This document shows positions 1-5,978 of a stretch of DNA of 6,457 nt, one piece after another. A model generated the notes under the pieces. That model was not told the origin of the DNA, ran no database searches, and was given only the letters and a program-made list of their open reading frames with translations. The stretch's first letter is position 1, and the number at the start of each line of letters is the position of its first letter. The translations under genes and the position numbers were made by a program. Source of the stretch: PHAA01 sp040217755 (GTDB lineage: Bacteria; Bacillota; Syntrophomonadia; Syntrophomonadales; Syntrophomonadaceae); the NCBI GenBank assembly GCA_040217755.1, contig JBEHWJ010000095.1, forward strand, positions 1-6,457. The letters are read 5' to 3'.

Positions 1-2184
1 ATCGTTATCAACTGCCATATAAACAATACCGGGGTAAGCTATAAAATCGGCGATACGCTCAATCTGACCTTGGGTCATCGGGAACTAGCCGGCAAAAGGC
101 TGGGGCAAAACAACCAGTCTGTCCCCGATGACCAGAACGGCACTCCCCGCGAAAGCTTCGTGCCTGAAAGCTCAAAAGCCTATACTATTGTCGGGATATG
201 TGAAAAGCCAGCCTTTGAGGACTTTTCGGCTCCCGGCTATACCGTAATCACCAAGATGAATCTAACGGGGCTGGGTGATGCCGACCGGATAAATGTTTTT
301 GCCAGGCTCCACAATCCGGCGAAAGTATATGAGTTTGCCCAATCAGCCGCGGGCAGCTACGGTTATACCTATAACGATGACTTATTGCGGTATATGGGCA
401 TCTCGAAAGACCAGACATTCAATGCGGTCCTGTACCGTCTGGGCGGCATTTTCATCCTGCTGATTATGGTCGGCTCCATTTTGCTGATTCACAACTCGTT
501 TTCCATTTCAGTCGCCGAGCGCACCCGGCAATTCGGTATCCTTTCCTCGGTAGGGGCAACCCCTAAACAGTTGCGCAGGTCGGTTATGTTTGAAGGCCTA
601 TGGATTGGATTGATCGGCATCCCGTTGGGCGTTCTCGCCGGGATTGGCGGCATCGGGGTTACGCTTGCGCTGATGAGCGATATATTTGCGAGTCTGTCTT
701 TCAACGGTGTTCCCATGAAGCTGTCGGTATCCCTGCCCCCGCTCGCAATTGCCGGTGTTGTAGGCATTATCACTATACTGATTTCCGCCTATATTCCAGC
801 GCGCAAGGCCGCCCGACTGGCGGCTATCGATGCCATCCGCCAGACAACCGATATTAAAATCAGTGCCAAAAAAGTGAAAACATCATGGTTGGTCCATAAA
901 CTCTTCGGTCTGGAAGGGACATTGGCCCTGAAGAACTTCAAAAGGAATCGGAAAGGATACCGCAGTACGGTAATCTCTCTTTTTGTCAGTATCGTACTGT
1001 TTATTTCGGCCAGCGCCTTTGGTTTATATCTTCAGGAAAGCGCGAAGACCACCATCAATGAATCCGGTTATGATATCTTGTTTAGGTTCACCCAGACCAC
1101 CGATGAGGAATTGCCGCTGTATGAGAAACTGAAAAACGTTAGCGGCGTTTATGACAGCGGATTTTACAAATCCCTTTATTATGAAGCGAACCTGCCCAAG
1201 GACCGATTGACCGATAAATATTTGGAACACTATTACGGAGATTCTTTGCCGGCGGATGAGATAATCCCCATCAACATGGCGGTATGTCTGGTTGATGACG
1301 GGACTTATGCGGCCTATATAAAGGAGCTGGGGCTTGATCCGCAGAAGTATACCGGCGAAAATACCGACAGCCTGATCGCCGTGACCAGGATAAATAAATA
1401 CAACGATGAAACCGGACGGTATGTATCGTTCGATGTACTCCAAGGCAGCTTGCCCCTTTCCTTGCAGCTCTCCGCACCGGGTGAGCCATCAAGTAGTAGC
1501 CAGCCCGGTCCGAAGATTACCATCACCTATTTAGCCGACCGGATGCCGCAAGCCATTTCCGAATCCCGTGGTGCAGGGTTCGTGGTTTTTGCTCCCTATT
1601 CTATGAGCAACCGCTTTAGCGAAACTCATGATAAGCAGCTGACATTTACCTTTTTATCGACCAATCCGGGTAAATCAGCGGAAGAAATGAATGCTATCCT
1701 CAAAGATGAAGGTATTTTTTCCGGATACTACCTATACAATGTTGCTCAGATGCAGGAACAAAACCGTAATTTAATCCTGTTGATCAATGTATTTTCCTAT
1801 GGCTTCATCCTGCTGATCTCGCTTATTGCCATCGCCAACGTATTCAACACGGTCTCAACCAATATCAACCTGCGCCGGCGCGAATTCGCCATCTTGAAAT
1901 CGGTGGGCATGAGCGATAAGGGCTTCAATAAAATGATGAATTTTGAATGTGTTTTTTATGGTCTCAAGTCTTTATTATATGGACTGCCGGTGGCGTTCAT
2001 CATTACCTACCTCATCTATAGAAGTGTCATGACTGGCGCTGATGTTGTCTTTATGGTGCCCTGGACGAGTGTGGGGATCAGTGTTGGCAGCGTATTCCTG
2101 GTGGTGTTTGTCACCATGATGTATTCTGTCAGCAGGGTCAAAAAAGAGAACACCGCCGATGCCCTCAAGAACGAGGTGTTGTGA
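1..2184 (+). CDS. FtsX/MacB-type ABC transporter permease, 5' partial
   Basis: The reading frame is open from base 1 and stops with TGA at 2182-2184, so the gene begins upstream of the window; an internal TTG at 70 is not its start. The visible 727 residues hold two FtsX-like halves. The first half has a predicted membrane segment at residues ~146-166, then the typical juxtamembrane text SVAERTRQFGILSSVGATPKQ, and two more segments at ~199-225 and ~244-266 ending in PARKAARL. The second half has segments at ~322-344, ~590-618, ~650-674 and ~688-710, with RRREFAILKSVGMSDKGFNK after the second of these. Between residues ~345 and ~589 lies a large extracytoplasmic domain. This two-FtsX-domain layout is that of the ~800-residue permeases that pair with a LolD/MacB-type ATPase, often for resistance to peptides or for lipoprotein and lipid handling; the substrate cannot be read here. 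The missing N-terminus should carry the first membrane helix and part of the first extracytoplasmic domain. The ATPase gene is not in the window and is probably upstream. Confidence 0.9.
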   Translation: MVINCHINNTGVSYKIGDTLNLTLGHRELAGKRLGQNNQSVPDDQNGTPRESFVPESSKAYTIVGICEKPAFEDFSAPGYTVITKMNLTGLGDADRINVFARLHNPAKVYEFAQSAAGSYGYTYNDDLLRYMGISKDQTFNAVLYRLGGIFILLIMVGSILLIHNSFSISVAERTRQFGILSSVGATPKQLRRSVMFEGLWIGLIGIPLGVLAGIGGIGVTLALMSDIFASLSFNGVPMKLSVSLPPLAIAGVVGIITILISAYIPARKAARLAAIDAIRQTTDIKISAKKVKTSWLVHKLFGLEGTLALKNFKRNRKGYRSTVISLFVSIVLFISASAFGLYLQESAKTTINESGYDILFRFTQTTDEELPLYEKLKNVSGVYDSGFYKSLYYEANLPKDRLTDKYLEHYYGDSLPADEIIPINMAVCLVDDGTYAAYIKELGLDPQKYTGENTDSLIAVTRINKYNDETGRYVSFDVLQGSLPLSLQLSAPGEPSSSSQPGPKITITYLADRMPQAISESRGAGFVVFAPYSMSNRFSETHDKQLTFTFLSTNPGKSAEEMNAILKDEGIFSGYYLYNVAQMQEQNRNLILLINVFSYGFILLISLIAIANVFNTVSTNINLRRREFAILKSVGMSDKGFNKMMNFECVFYGLKSLLYGLPVAFIITYLIYRSVMTGADVVFMVPWTSVGISVGSVFLVVFVTMMYSVSRVKKENTADALKNEVL

Positions 2185-2261
2185 GTAAACGTCCGAGCCC
2201 TTCACGCACGGAATATATCATGAAACTGGGGGCAATCTAGCTAAATAATCTATGTTTACTC

Positions 2262-2420
2262 GTCATCCTGAGCGCAGCTTTTGTGTCATTTCGAGCGGAG
2301 CCTTTGTGTCATTTCGAGCGGAGCTCTTGTGTCATTTTGAGCGGAGCTCTTGTGTCATTTCGAGCAGAGCGAGAAATCTCGCCTTGTACCAAGACTCTTC
2401 ACTGCGTTCAGAGTGACAGT
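2262..2420. repeat. five 23-bp tandem repeats plus inverted arm
   Basis: Units start at 2262, 2285, 2308, 2331 and 2354, an exact 23-bp period. The core reads GTCATTTCGAGCGGAGC followed by a variable CTTTGT or TCTTGT tail; units 3 and 4 differ by one base. The last unit runs into the palindrome GCGAGAAATCTCGC (2369-2382). Bases ~2398-2420, read on the minus strand (CTGTCACTCTGAACGCAG...), match the same unit, so the block has a left array and one inverted right arm. GTCATTCTGAGCG(A/C)AGCGAAGAATCT-like palindromic sequences are a familiar class of dispersed intergenic repeats in many bacterial genomes; this looks like one whose left arm has been tandemly amplified. No convincing ORF covers it. 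The rest of the 2185-2452 gap shows no clear terminator or promoter. Confidence 0.8.
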
Positions 2421-2440
2421 GCCCGTCTCAACAGACTTTT

Positions 2441-2447
2441 GGAGGGT
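2441..2447 (+). promoter_or_regulatory. ribosome binding site deciding GTG start
   Basis: GGAGGGT lies 7 bases before GTG 2453 and supports that start for the UDG-like gene. There is no ATG in frame with comparable spacing near the 5' end. Confidence 0.7.
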
Positions 2448-2452
2448 AAATA

Positions 2453-3040
2453 GTGGAGTCGTGCTTTGAACCGGTGGTTTGGCCGGAGGACAGGTTGCCT
2501 GAAGAAGCTGTCGGTTATGAACAATGTGAGATATGCACGCCCAAATCACGGGTTATTTGGGGAGAAGGAAATCCCCGGGCATCTATTGTTGTGGTTTTGG
2601 ATAACCCGGGCTGCCGCGCAGATAAGGACGGTAACGAATTTGTCTGCGGCACAAGGCAGACTCTGCAGACAGCCTTGCACCGGGCTAATTTGGCGGCGGA
2701 CGATATCTATTTGACTTATCTGCTGAAATGCCAGCCCCTGCGCCGATATGATAAGGAAGCGGTCAGGGCTTTCAGCAAGCCGTTTCTGGTTGACCAAATT
2801 AAGATGATGCAGCCGAAATTTATCGTTTGTTTGGGGGACGTCGTGGTCCAGGCGATGTTTGACGATAAGGACCTGCATGTGAAGAACCTGAGAGGATCGT
2901 GGCATGTGGTTTTGGGGTATCCTTGCGTCGTATCCTACCATCCGCTGGCGGTTAGGCGGCGGCCTAATCTTATGCCTCAGTTTATGGAGGATTGGGATAT
3001 GCTGGCGGACGTGCATAGTATGAACCGCTTGCATAGTTAG
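2453..3040 (+). CDS. uracil-DNA glycosylase superfamily protein (Fe-S type)
   Basis: This is a 195-residue protein starting at GTG 2453, chosen because GGAGG at 2441-2445 sits 7 bases upstream. It follows the plan of family 4-like uracil-DNA glycosylases, which excise uracil from DNA and carry a [4Fe-4S] cluster. A CxxC pair is at C25/C28. The region VVVLDNPGCRADKDGNEFVCG (residues 46-66) aligns with the family's GEAPGxxEDxxGxPFVG active-site motif, YLTYLLKCQP (86-95) with YITNVVKCRP, and SYHPLAVRRRPNL (161-173) with the C-terminal THPSYLLR motif including H163. Several key positions differ: the GE of GEAPG is L49-D50, the uracil-recognition Asn of TNVVKC is Y89, and the usual fourth cluster Cys, 15 residues after C93, is S108. 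Extra Cys occur at 54, 65, 126 and 158. The fold assignment is firm, but uracil excision is not; it could be a divergent glycosylase with another substrate or a non-catalytic relative. It appears to be a single-gene unit. Confidence 0.85.
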   Translation: MESCFEPVVWPEDRLPEEAVGYEQCEICTPKSRVIWGEGNPRASIVVVLDNPGCRADKDGNEFVCGTRQTLQTALHRANLAADDIYLTYLLKCQPLRRYDKEAVRAFSKPFLVDQIKMMQPKFIVCLGDVVVQAMFDDKDLHVKNLRGSWHVVLGYPCVVSYHPLAVRRRPNLMPQFMEDWDMLADVHSMNRLHS

Positions 3041-3045
3041 TTCTT

Positions 3046-3076
3046 AATTATTGGTGACATATGCCAACATACAGAT
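3046..3076 (+). promoter_or_regulatory. possible sporulation sigma-E-like promoter
   Basis: CATACAGAT at 3068-3076 resembles the sigma-E -10 element (CATACAnT), with AATTATT at 3046-3052 about 15 bases upstream as a weak -35. It would start transcription roughly 70 bases before the Cys-rich gene at 3152. A perfect TTGACA at 3080-3085 also lies here, but no good sigma-A -10 follows at 16-18 bases. This is a pattern match only, and the -35 is poor. Confidence 0.2.
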
Positions 3077-3151
3077 ATTTTGACATAAACGGTTCCCATT
3101 TCAATCTCGCCAGAATATGATATACCATCCTAAAGAAAGGTGTGGTATTTA

Positions 3152-3454
3152 ATGTCAGATTCCAACGTCAACATCCTACAGACTCCGGCGGAATGTAAAG
3201 CCCCTGTTAAAGAGACGGTATGTGTTCAAGCCAAGGTTACGATTACTCCACAAGTAGTTGTGGGGGAGTTTGAATCCTTTTGTGTGGGAGAGCCCGTAAT
3301 AGGGGCCTGTCCCGGAACCCCAGTTGAGGAATGCACCTTTACGGTCAGCCAGAACATTTGTGTTCAGATTCCTCTTACGTTTTCCGCCGAGGCAACCGCA
3401 GTTCCAACCGGTATCGTTTGCGGCACACCAGGAGTGGGAATATGTGTCGGGTAA
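3152..3454 (+). CDS. small Cys-rich protein, stand-alone repeat module
   Basis: This is a 100-residue protein. ATG 3152 is preferred over the in-frame GTG 3140 because AGAAAGG at 3134-3140 is suitably spaced (11 bases) for the ATG and overlaps the GTG. There is no signal peptide and no membrane segment. It has eight Cys (15, 24, 44, 53, 61, 70, 90, 98) and alternating hydrophobic and polar stretches such as VCVQAKVTITPQVVVGE and NICVQIPLTFSAEAT that suggest an all-beta fold. Residues 20-98 align without gaps to residues 253-331 of the next gene, with 62 of 79 identical and seven Cys shared. I do not recognise a characterised family. Small Cys-rich beta proteins without signal peptides in spore formers are often coat or exosporium components made in the mother cell, so a spore-surface role is a reasonable guess but is not shown. 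The next gene follows after 102 bases and may be co-transcribed. Confidence 0.75.
   Translation: MSDSNVNILQTPAECKAPVKETVCVQAKVTITPQVVVGEFESFCVGEPVIGACPGTPVEECTFTVSQNICVQIPLTFSAEATAVPTGIVCGTPGVGICVG
3209..3445 (+). repeat. duplicated Cys-rich module, copy 1
   Basis: This 237-bp stretch matches 4313-4549 at a constant offset of 1104 bases and in the same reading frame, with no insertions or deletions. The longest identical run is 35 bases (3395-3429 versus 4499-4533). Protein identity is 62 of 79, so the duplication is old enough to have diverged yet is under clear constraint. Confidence 0.9.
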
Positions 3455-3507
3455 CGATCCGCTCTCACTTGACTCATGACCATAGCCTCCTCCGTGGTTA
3501 GCCGTGA

Positions 3508-3539
3508 CGTGATAAGCCCTGGCGGGTAGTAATATCACG
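3508..3539 (+). other. hairpin between the two Cys-rich genes
   Basis: CGTGATA (3508-3514) pairs with TATCACG (3533-3539). Inside it, CCC (3517-3519) can pair with GGG (3524-3526) around a TGGC loop. No T-run follows, so it is not a normal intrinsic terminator. It ends 6 bases before the ribosome binding site AGAGGTGATC of the downstream gene and could affect translation or mRNA stability. It may also be fortuitous. Confidence 0.35.
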
Positions 3540-3556
3540 CACTCAGAGGTGATCTA

Positions 3557-4582
3557 ATGAAAGGTGGATTTCCAATGGGAGAAACTAGTTTAAATCTGAC
3601 GGATAACTCCTTGCAAGTGAAGCAGGCTGGTACCACATTATCAGCGACCGTATCCGCAACAGGTCATTTCACTCGGACATTTCCTTGGACGATCAATAAG
3701 TCGGTCACGCCTGCTTCCTTGAACATCATGCCTGGTGGCAGCGGCACCGCCGCGTATACCATTACGGTCACCAAAGGCGCCGGTGTAGATGCGGCATTTA
3801 TCGATGGCCAAGTTTGCGTCACTAATGGAGGGGCGGTAGCAACTCAGAATCTTGCCATTGTCGCCAATTTAACTATGCCCCCCTCTTCCACAATTATTAC
3901 CTCAGTATCCGTAGATGTGAGCATGCACCCAGTTTTGGCCTCCGGCGAAACATTCTGTTACAACTATCGTATTGATATTCCCGCCGGCTCGATTGTCCCT
4001 GGCGGGACCTACAAGGTGACTGCCGATGTCACTATTACCAACCATTCCGGGCATATAGGCACTCCTTTTGGGCCCAGCCCCAGTACTACAATTATCCTGG
4101 CAACCACCCCGACGCTGGTCAACGATACCATCCACGTAGATGATAGCAACGGCATATCGTTTCCTTTCAATACCAGCGGGTCTCAAACGTATAACAAGAT
4201 ATTTACCTGTGAGGACCAGGGGACCAACACTAATACCGCAACAATCCGAGAGACCGGGCAACAATCTTCAGCCAGCGTAACCGTGATTTGCGGATGTACA
4301 GAAGTCTTTGTTAATGAGATAGTATGTGTGCAAGCCGATGTCACGATTACTCCCAGGGTAGTAGTCGGGGAAATTGAGTCTTTTTGTGCGGGAGAGCCAA
4401 TAATCGGGGAATGTCCCGGAACCCCAGCTCGTGAATGTACCTTTATGGTTAGCCAGAACATCTGTGTTGAGGTTCCTCTTGCGTTTTCCGCCGTGGCTAC
4501 CGCAGTTCCAACCGGTATCGTTTGCGGCACACCGGAAGTGGGAGAATGTGAGGAAGAAGATTTGCTGGCCAAGGTATTTTAA
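3557..4582 (+). CDS. beta-sandwich protein with C-terminal Cys-rich module
   Basis: This is a 341-residue protein. ATG 3557 has a near-ideal ribosome binding site, AGAGGTGATC at 3545-3554; the in-frame ATG 3575 (residue 7) with AAGGTGG before it is an alternative. There is no signal peptide and no cell-wall anchor. Residues ~25-245 are rich in Thr, Ser and Val, with features common in bacterial surface Ig-like or prealbumin-like domains: FTRTFPWTINKSVTPASLNI (38-57), GTAAYTITVTKGAGVDAAFI, and the closing NTNTATIRETGQQSSASVTV (224-243). Residues 253-331 are the Cys-rich module shared with the gene at 3152. The tail EEEDLLAKVF is acidic. Twelve Cys are present (87, 134, 218, 245, 247, 257, 277, 286, 294, 303, 323, 331). 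The layout suggests a structural or adhesive protein whose module may cross-link or assemble with the small paralogue. Lack of a secretion signal fits a spore-surface or self-assembling protein. No characterised family is recognised for the module. Confidence 0.85.
   Translation: MKGGFPMGETSLNLTDNSLQVKQAGTTLSATVSATGHFTRTFPWTINKSVTPASLNIMPGGSGTAAYTITVTKGAGVDAAFIDGQVCVTNGGAVATQNLAIVANLTMPPSSTIITSVSVDVSMHPVLASGETFCYNYRIDIPAGSIVPGGTYKVTADVTITNHSGHIGTPFGPSPSTTIILATTPTLVNDTIHVDDSNGISFPFNTSGSQTYNKIFTCEDQGTNTNTATIRETGQQSSASVTVICGCTEVFVNEIVCVQADVTITPRVVVGEIESFCAGEPIIGECPGTPARECTFMVSQNICVEVPLAFSAVATAVPTGIVCGTPEVGECEEEDLLAKVF
4313..4549 (+). repeat. duplicated Cys-rich module, copy 2
   Basis: This is the partner of 3209-3445, in frame at the 3' end of the beta-sandwich gene. 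It keeps seven Cys in register and the blocks ESFC.GEP, CPGTP, VSQNICV and ATAVPTGIVCGTP. Confidence 0.9.
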
Positions 4583-4637
4583 TTTCGCCTGGTACCAAGC
4601 TGAAGCGCCCTCAGATTGGCTCGGCTGCTGGGCTGTA

Positions 4638-4666
4638 TTGACGGGACATCATGCCTCTATAATAAT
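4638..4666 (+). promoter_or_regulatory. possible sigma-A promoter for cbiM
   Basis: TTGACG at 4638-4643 is followed after 17 bases by AATAAT (4661-4666). The overlapping perfect TATAAT at 4658-4663 has a spacer of only 14. Transcription would begin near 4673 and give a leader of about 190 bases before cbiM. A second weaker pair, TTTACA 4672-4677 and TATTTT 4695-4700 (17-base spacer), is also possible. The location after the end of the Cys-rich gene fits a new transcription unit. Confidence 0.4.
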
Positions 4667-4718
4667 GCCGGTTTACATTCCAACCTATCTATGCTATTTT
4701 TATTAATGGAGTGAAACC

Positions 4719-4742
4719 ATGAAGGTTTTGCGGCATATGTAG
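4719..4742 (+). CDS. possible 7-codon leader peptide upstream of cbiM
   Basis: ATG 4719 opens a frame for MKVLRHM and stops at TAG 4740-4742. GGAGTG at 4708-4713 stands 5 bases before it, a credible ribosome binding site. It lies in the leader between the possible promoter and the hairpin at 4790. Very short ORFs like this can be fortuitous; the support is the ribosome binding site and the position only. It contains no run of regulatory codons. Confidence 0.25.
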   Translation: MKVLRHM

Positions 4743-4789
4743 AACTACACCTAATCTCCGTAGGAAAAGAACCGAAAACAAAATGTTAA

Positions 4790-4843
4790 GCGACCCATGA
4801 AGGGGCTAATCTCGAGCAACCCTTTATGGGTCGCATCATTTTT
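4790..4843 (+). terminator. terminator-like attenuator hairpin before cbiM
   Basis: Bases 4790-4804 (GCGACCCATGAAGGG) pair with 4820-4834 (CCCTTTATGGGTCGC) over 15 base pairs with a single G-U, around a 15-base loop. A run of five T (4839-4843) follows after ATCA. The stem ends 13 bases before the cbiM ribosome binding site, so if it terminates transcription it would sit between promoter and gene and act as an attenuator. It could equally terminate read-through from upstream genes. The gap of four bases before the T-run is slightly unusual for an intrinsic terminator. No cobalamin-riboswitch, NiCo-riboswitch or T-box core is recognisable upstream. Confidence 0.6.
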
Positions 4844-4847
4844 GAAT

Positions 4848-4853
4848 GGAGAG
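4848..4853 (+). promoter_or_regulatory. ribosome binding site deciding cbiM start
   Basis: GGAGAG stands 8 bases before ATG 4862. This rules in ATG 4862 over the in-frame ATG 4826, which lies inside the 3' arm of the leader hairpin. Confidence 0.75.
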
Positions 4854-4861
4854 TTGATACT

Positions 4862-5917
4862 ATGCACATGGCAGATGCCTTGATCTCACCGGCGGTGGGT
4901 GGGGCCATGCTGGCGGTAACGGCCGGGTTGGCGGTTTATTCGGCCCGCAAGGTAAAAGACGGGATGGACGAAAAGAAGATACCGCTTATGGGGGTGATGG
5001 GGGCCTTCGTCTTCGCCGCCCAGATGATCAATTTCACCATACCCGCCACCGGTTCGAGCGGTCATATCGGGGGTGGCATTCTTCTCTCGGTGCTGCTGGG
5101 CCCTTATGCGGGCTTCCTGACCATGGCCTCGATATTGCTGATCCAGGCACTATTCTTCGCCGACGGGGGTTTGCTGGCCTACGGCTGCAATGTGTTCAAC
5201 ATGGGGTTCTGGACCTGCTTTGTGGCCTATCCCCTAATCTATAGATGGTTTACCCGTAAAGGTCTTTCCGCCCGAAGCATCTCCTGGGGTTCAATCTTCG
5301 CCGTGGTAATCGCCCTGCAATTGGGAGCCTTCAGTGTGGTCCTGGAAACGTTGGCTTCCGGTAAGACGGAACTGCCCTTCCTCACTTTCGTATTGCTGAT
5401 GCAGCCCATCCACCTGGCCATAGGTTTGGTGGAGGGACTTATAACTGCCGCTATCGTAACCTATGTATGGAAAGCCCGCTCGGAGATCCTTGAAAAAGCT
5501 GCCCTGGGCCAAGCCCTCGGCAATATATCCCTTAAGAAAGTTTTGACTGGATTGGCCATCGCCGTGGTTTTGGTGGCCGGGTCGCTGTCCTGGTTCGCCT
5601 CCTCCAACCCGGACGGGCTGGAATGGTCGATGGAGAGGACTGCCGGTACCACCGAACTGGAAGCACCGGACGGCATCCATCAGGCTATGGCTGCCTTGCA
5701 AGAAAAAACTGCCTTCCTGCCTGACTACGGTTTTAAATCATCCGCCCAAGCGGTCGAATCCGCTCCGGTCGAGGATAACGGGGCGTCCTGGCCGGCGGTA
5801 GATGCCGGGACCAGTGTTGCCGGCCTGTTGGGAGGCGCCCTGACTCTTGGTTTGGCTGCCCTCATCGGCTGCGGTATCAGCCGTTCCAGGAAAAAGGCGG
5901 GCAGTGTCGCGGCATGA
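4862..5917 (+). CDS. cbiM: CbiM, cobalt/nickel ECF transporter S component with PDGLE domain
   Basis: This 351-residue membrane protein captures Co2+ or Ni2+ for uptake by an energy-coupling-factor transporter. ATG 4862 is chosen because GGAGAG precedes it and because the mature-type N-terminus MHMADALISPAVGG must begin with Met-His: in the family the amino terminus and His2 bind the metal, together with the His of the loop seen here as TGSSGHIGGG (H68). Further signature text is LGPYAGFLTM (79-88), LFFADGGLLAYGCNVFNMG (97-115) and several hydrophobic helices up to residue ~215. Residues ~227-351 form a CbiN/NikN-like domain: a membrane helix, then SSNPDGLEW (PDGLE at 250-254), FLPDYGF near 285-291, and a last helix at ~320-341. 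The accessory N component is thus fused to M. Sequence alone does not separate cobalt from nickel. cbiQ follows after 61 bases, and both are probably one operon under the leader at 4638-4861. Confidence 0.95.
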   Translation: MHMADALISPAVGGAMLAVTAGLAVYSARKVKDGMDEKKIPLMGVMGAFVFAAQMINFTIPATGSSGHIGGGILLSVLLGPYAGFLTMASILLIQALFFADGGLLAYGCNVFNMGFWTCFVAYPLIYRWFTRKGLSARSISWGSIFAVVIALQLGAFSVVLETLASGKTELPFLTFVLLMQPIHLAIGLVEGLITAAIVTYVWKARSEILEKAALGQALGNISLKKVLTGLAIAVVLVAGSLSWFASSNPDGLEWSMERTAGTTELEAPDGIHQAMAALQEKTAFLPDYGFKSSAQAVESAPVEDNGASWPAVDAGTSVAGLLGGALTLGLAALIGCGISRSRKKAGSVAA

Positions 5918-5978
5918 GGTTCGGCACGGTGCAGGTACACGGCTGGCCCCGAAGATTTTATCTCAGGAATGATGTGGA

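Noticed and set aside
1024..1443. Minus-strand open frame of 139 codons inside the permease gene
   Set aside because: It lies opposite the well-supported permease coding frame, has no recognisable domain and is best explained as a shadow of that gene.
2262..2376. CRISPR array
   Set aside because: The 23-bp units abut one another with no unique spacers, so this is a simple tandem repeat.
4602..4635. Imperfect GCCC-T-CAG / CTG-CT-GGGC stem after the beta-sandwich gene, possible terminator
   Set aside because: The stem is short and broken by unpaired bases, and no T-run follows, so it is not supportable as a terminator.
4745..4764. Riboswitch core in the cbiM leader (CCTA/TAGG stem)
   Set aside because: Only a 4-bp stem; no B12-box, NiCo or T-box consensus is recognisable, so no riboswitch class can be named.
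4826..4861. 12-residue N-terminal extension of CbiM from ATG 4826
   Set aside because: It starts inside the hairpin arm without a ribosome binding site and would bury the Met-His metal-binding N-terminus that CbiM needs.
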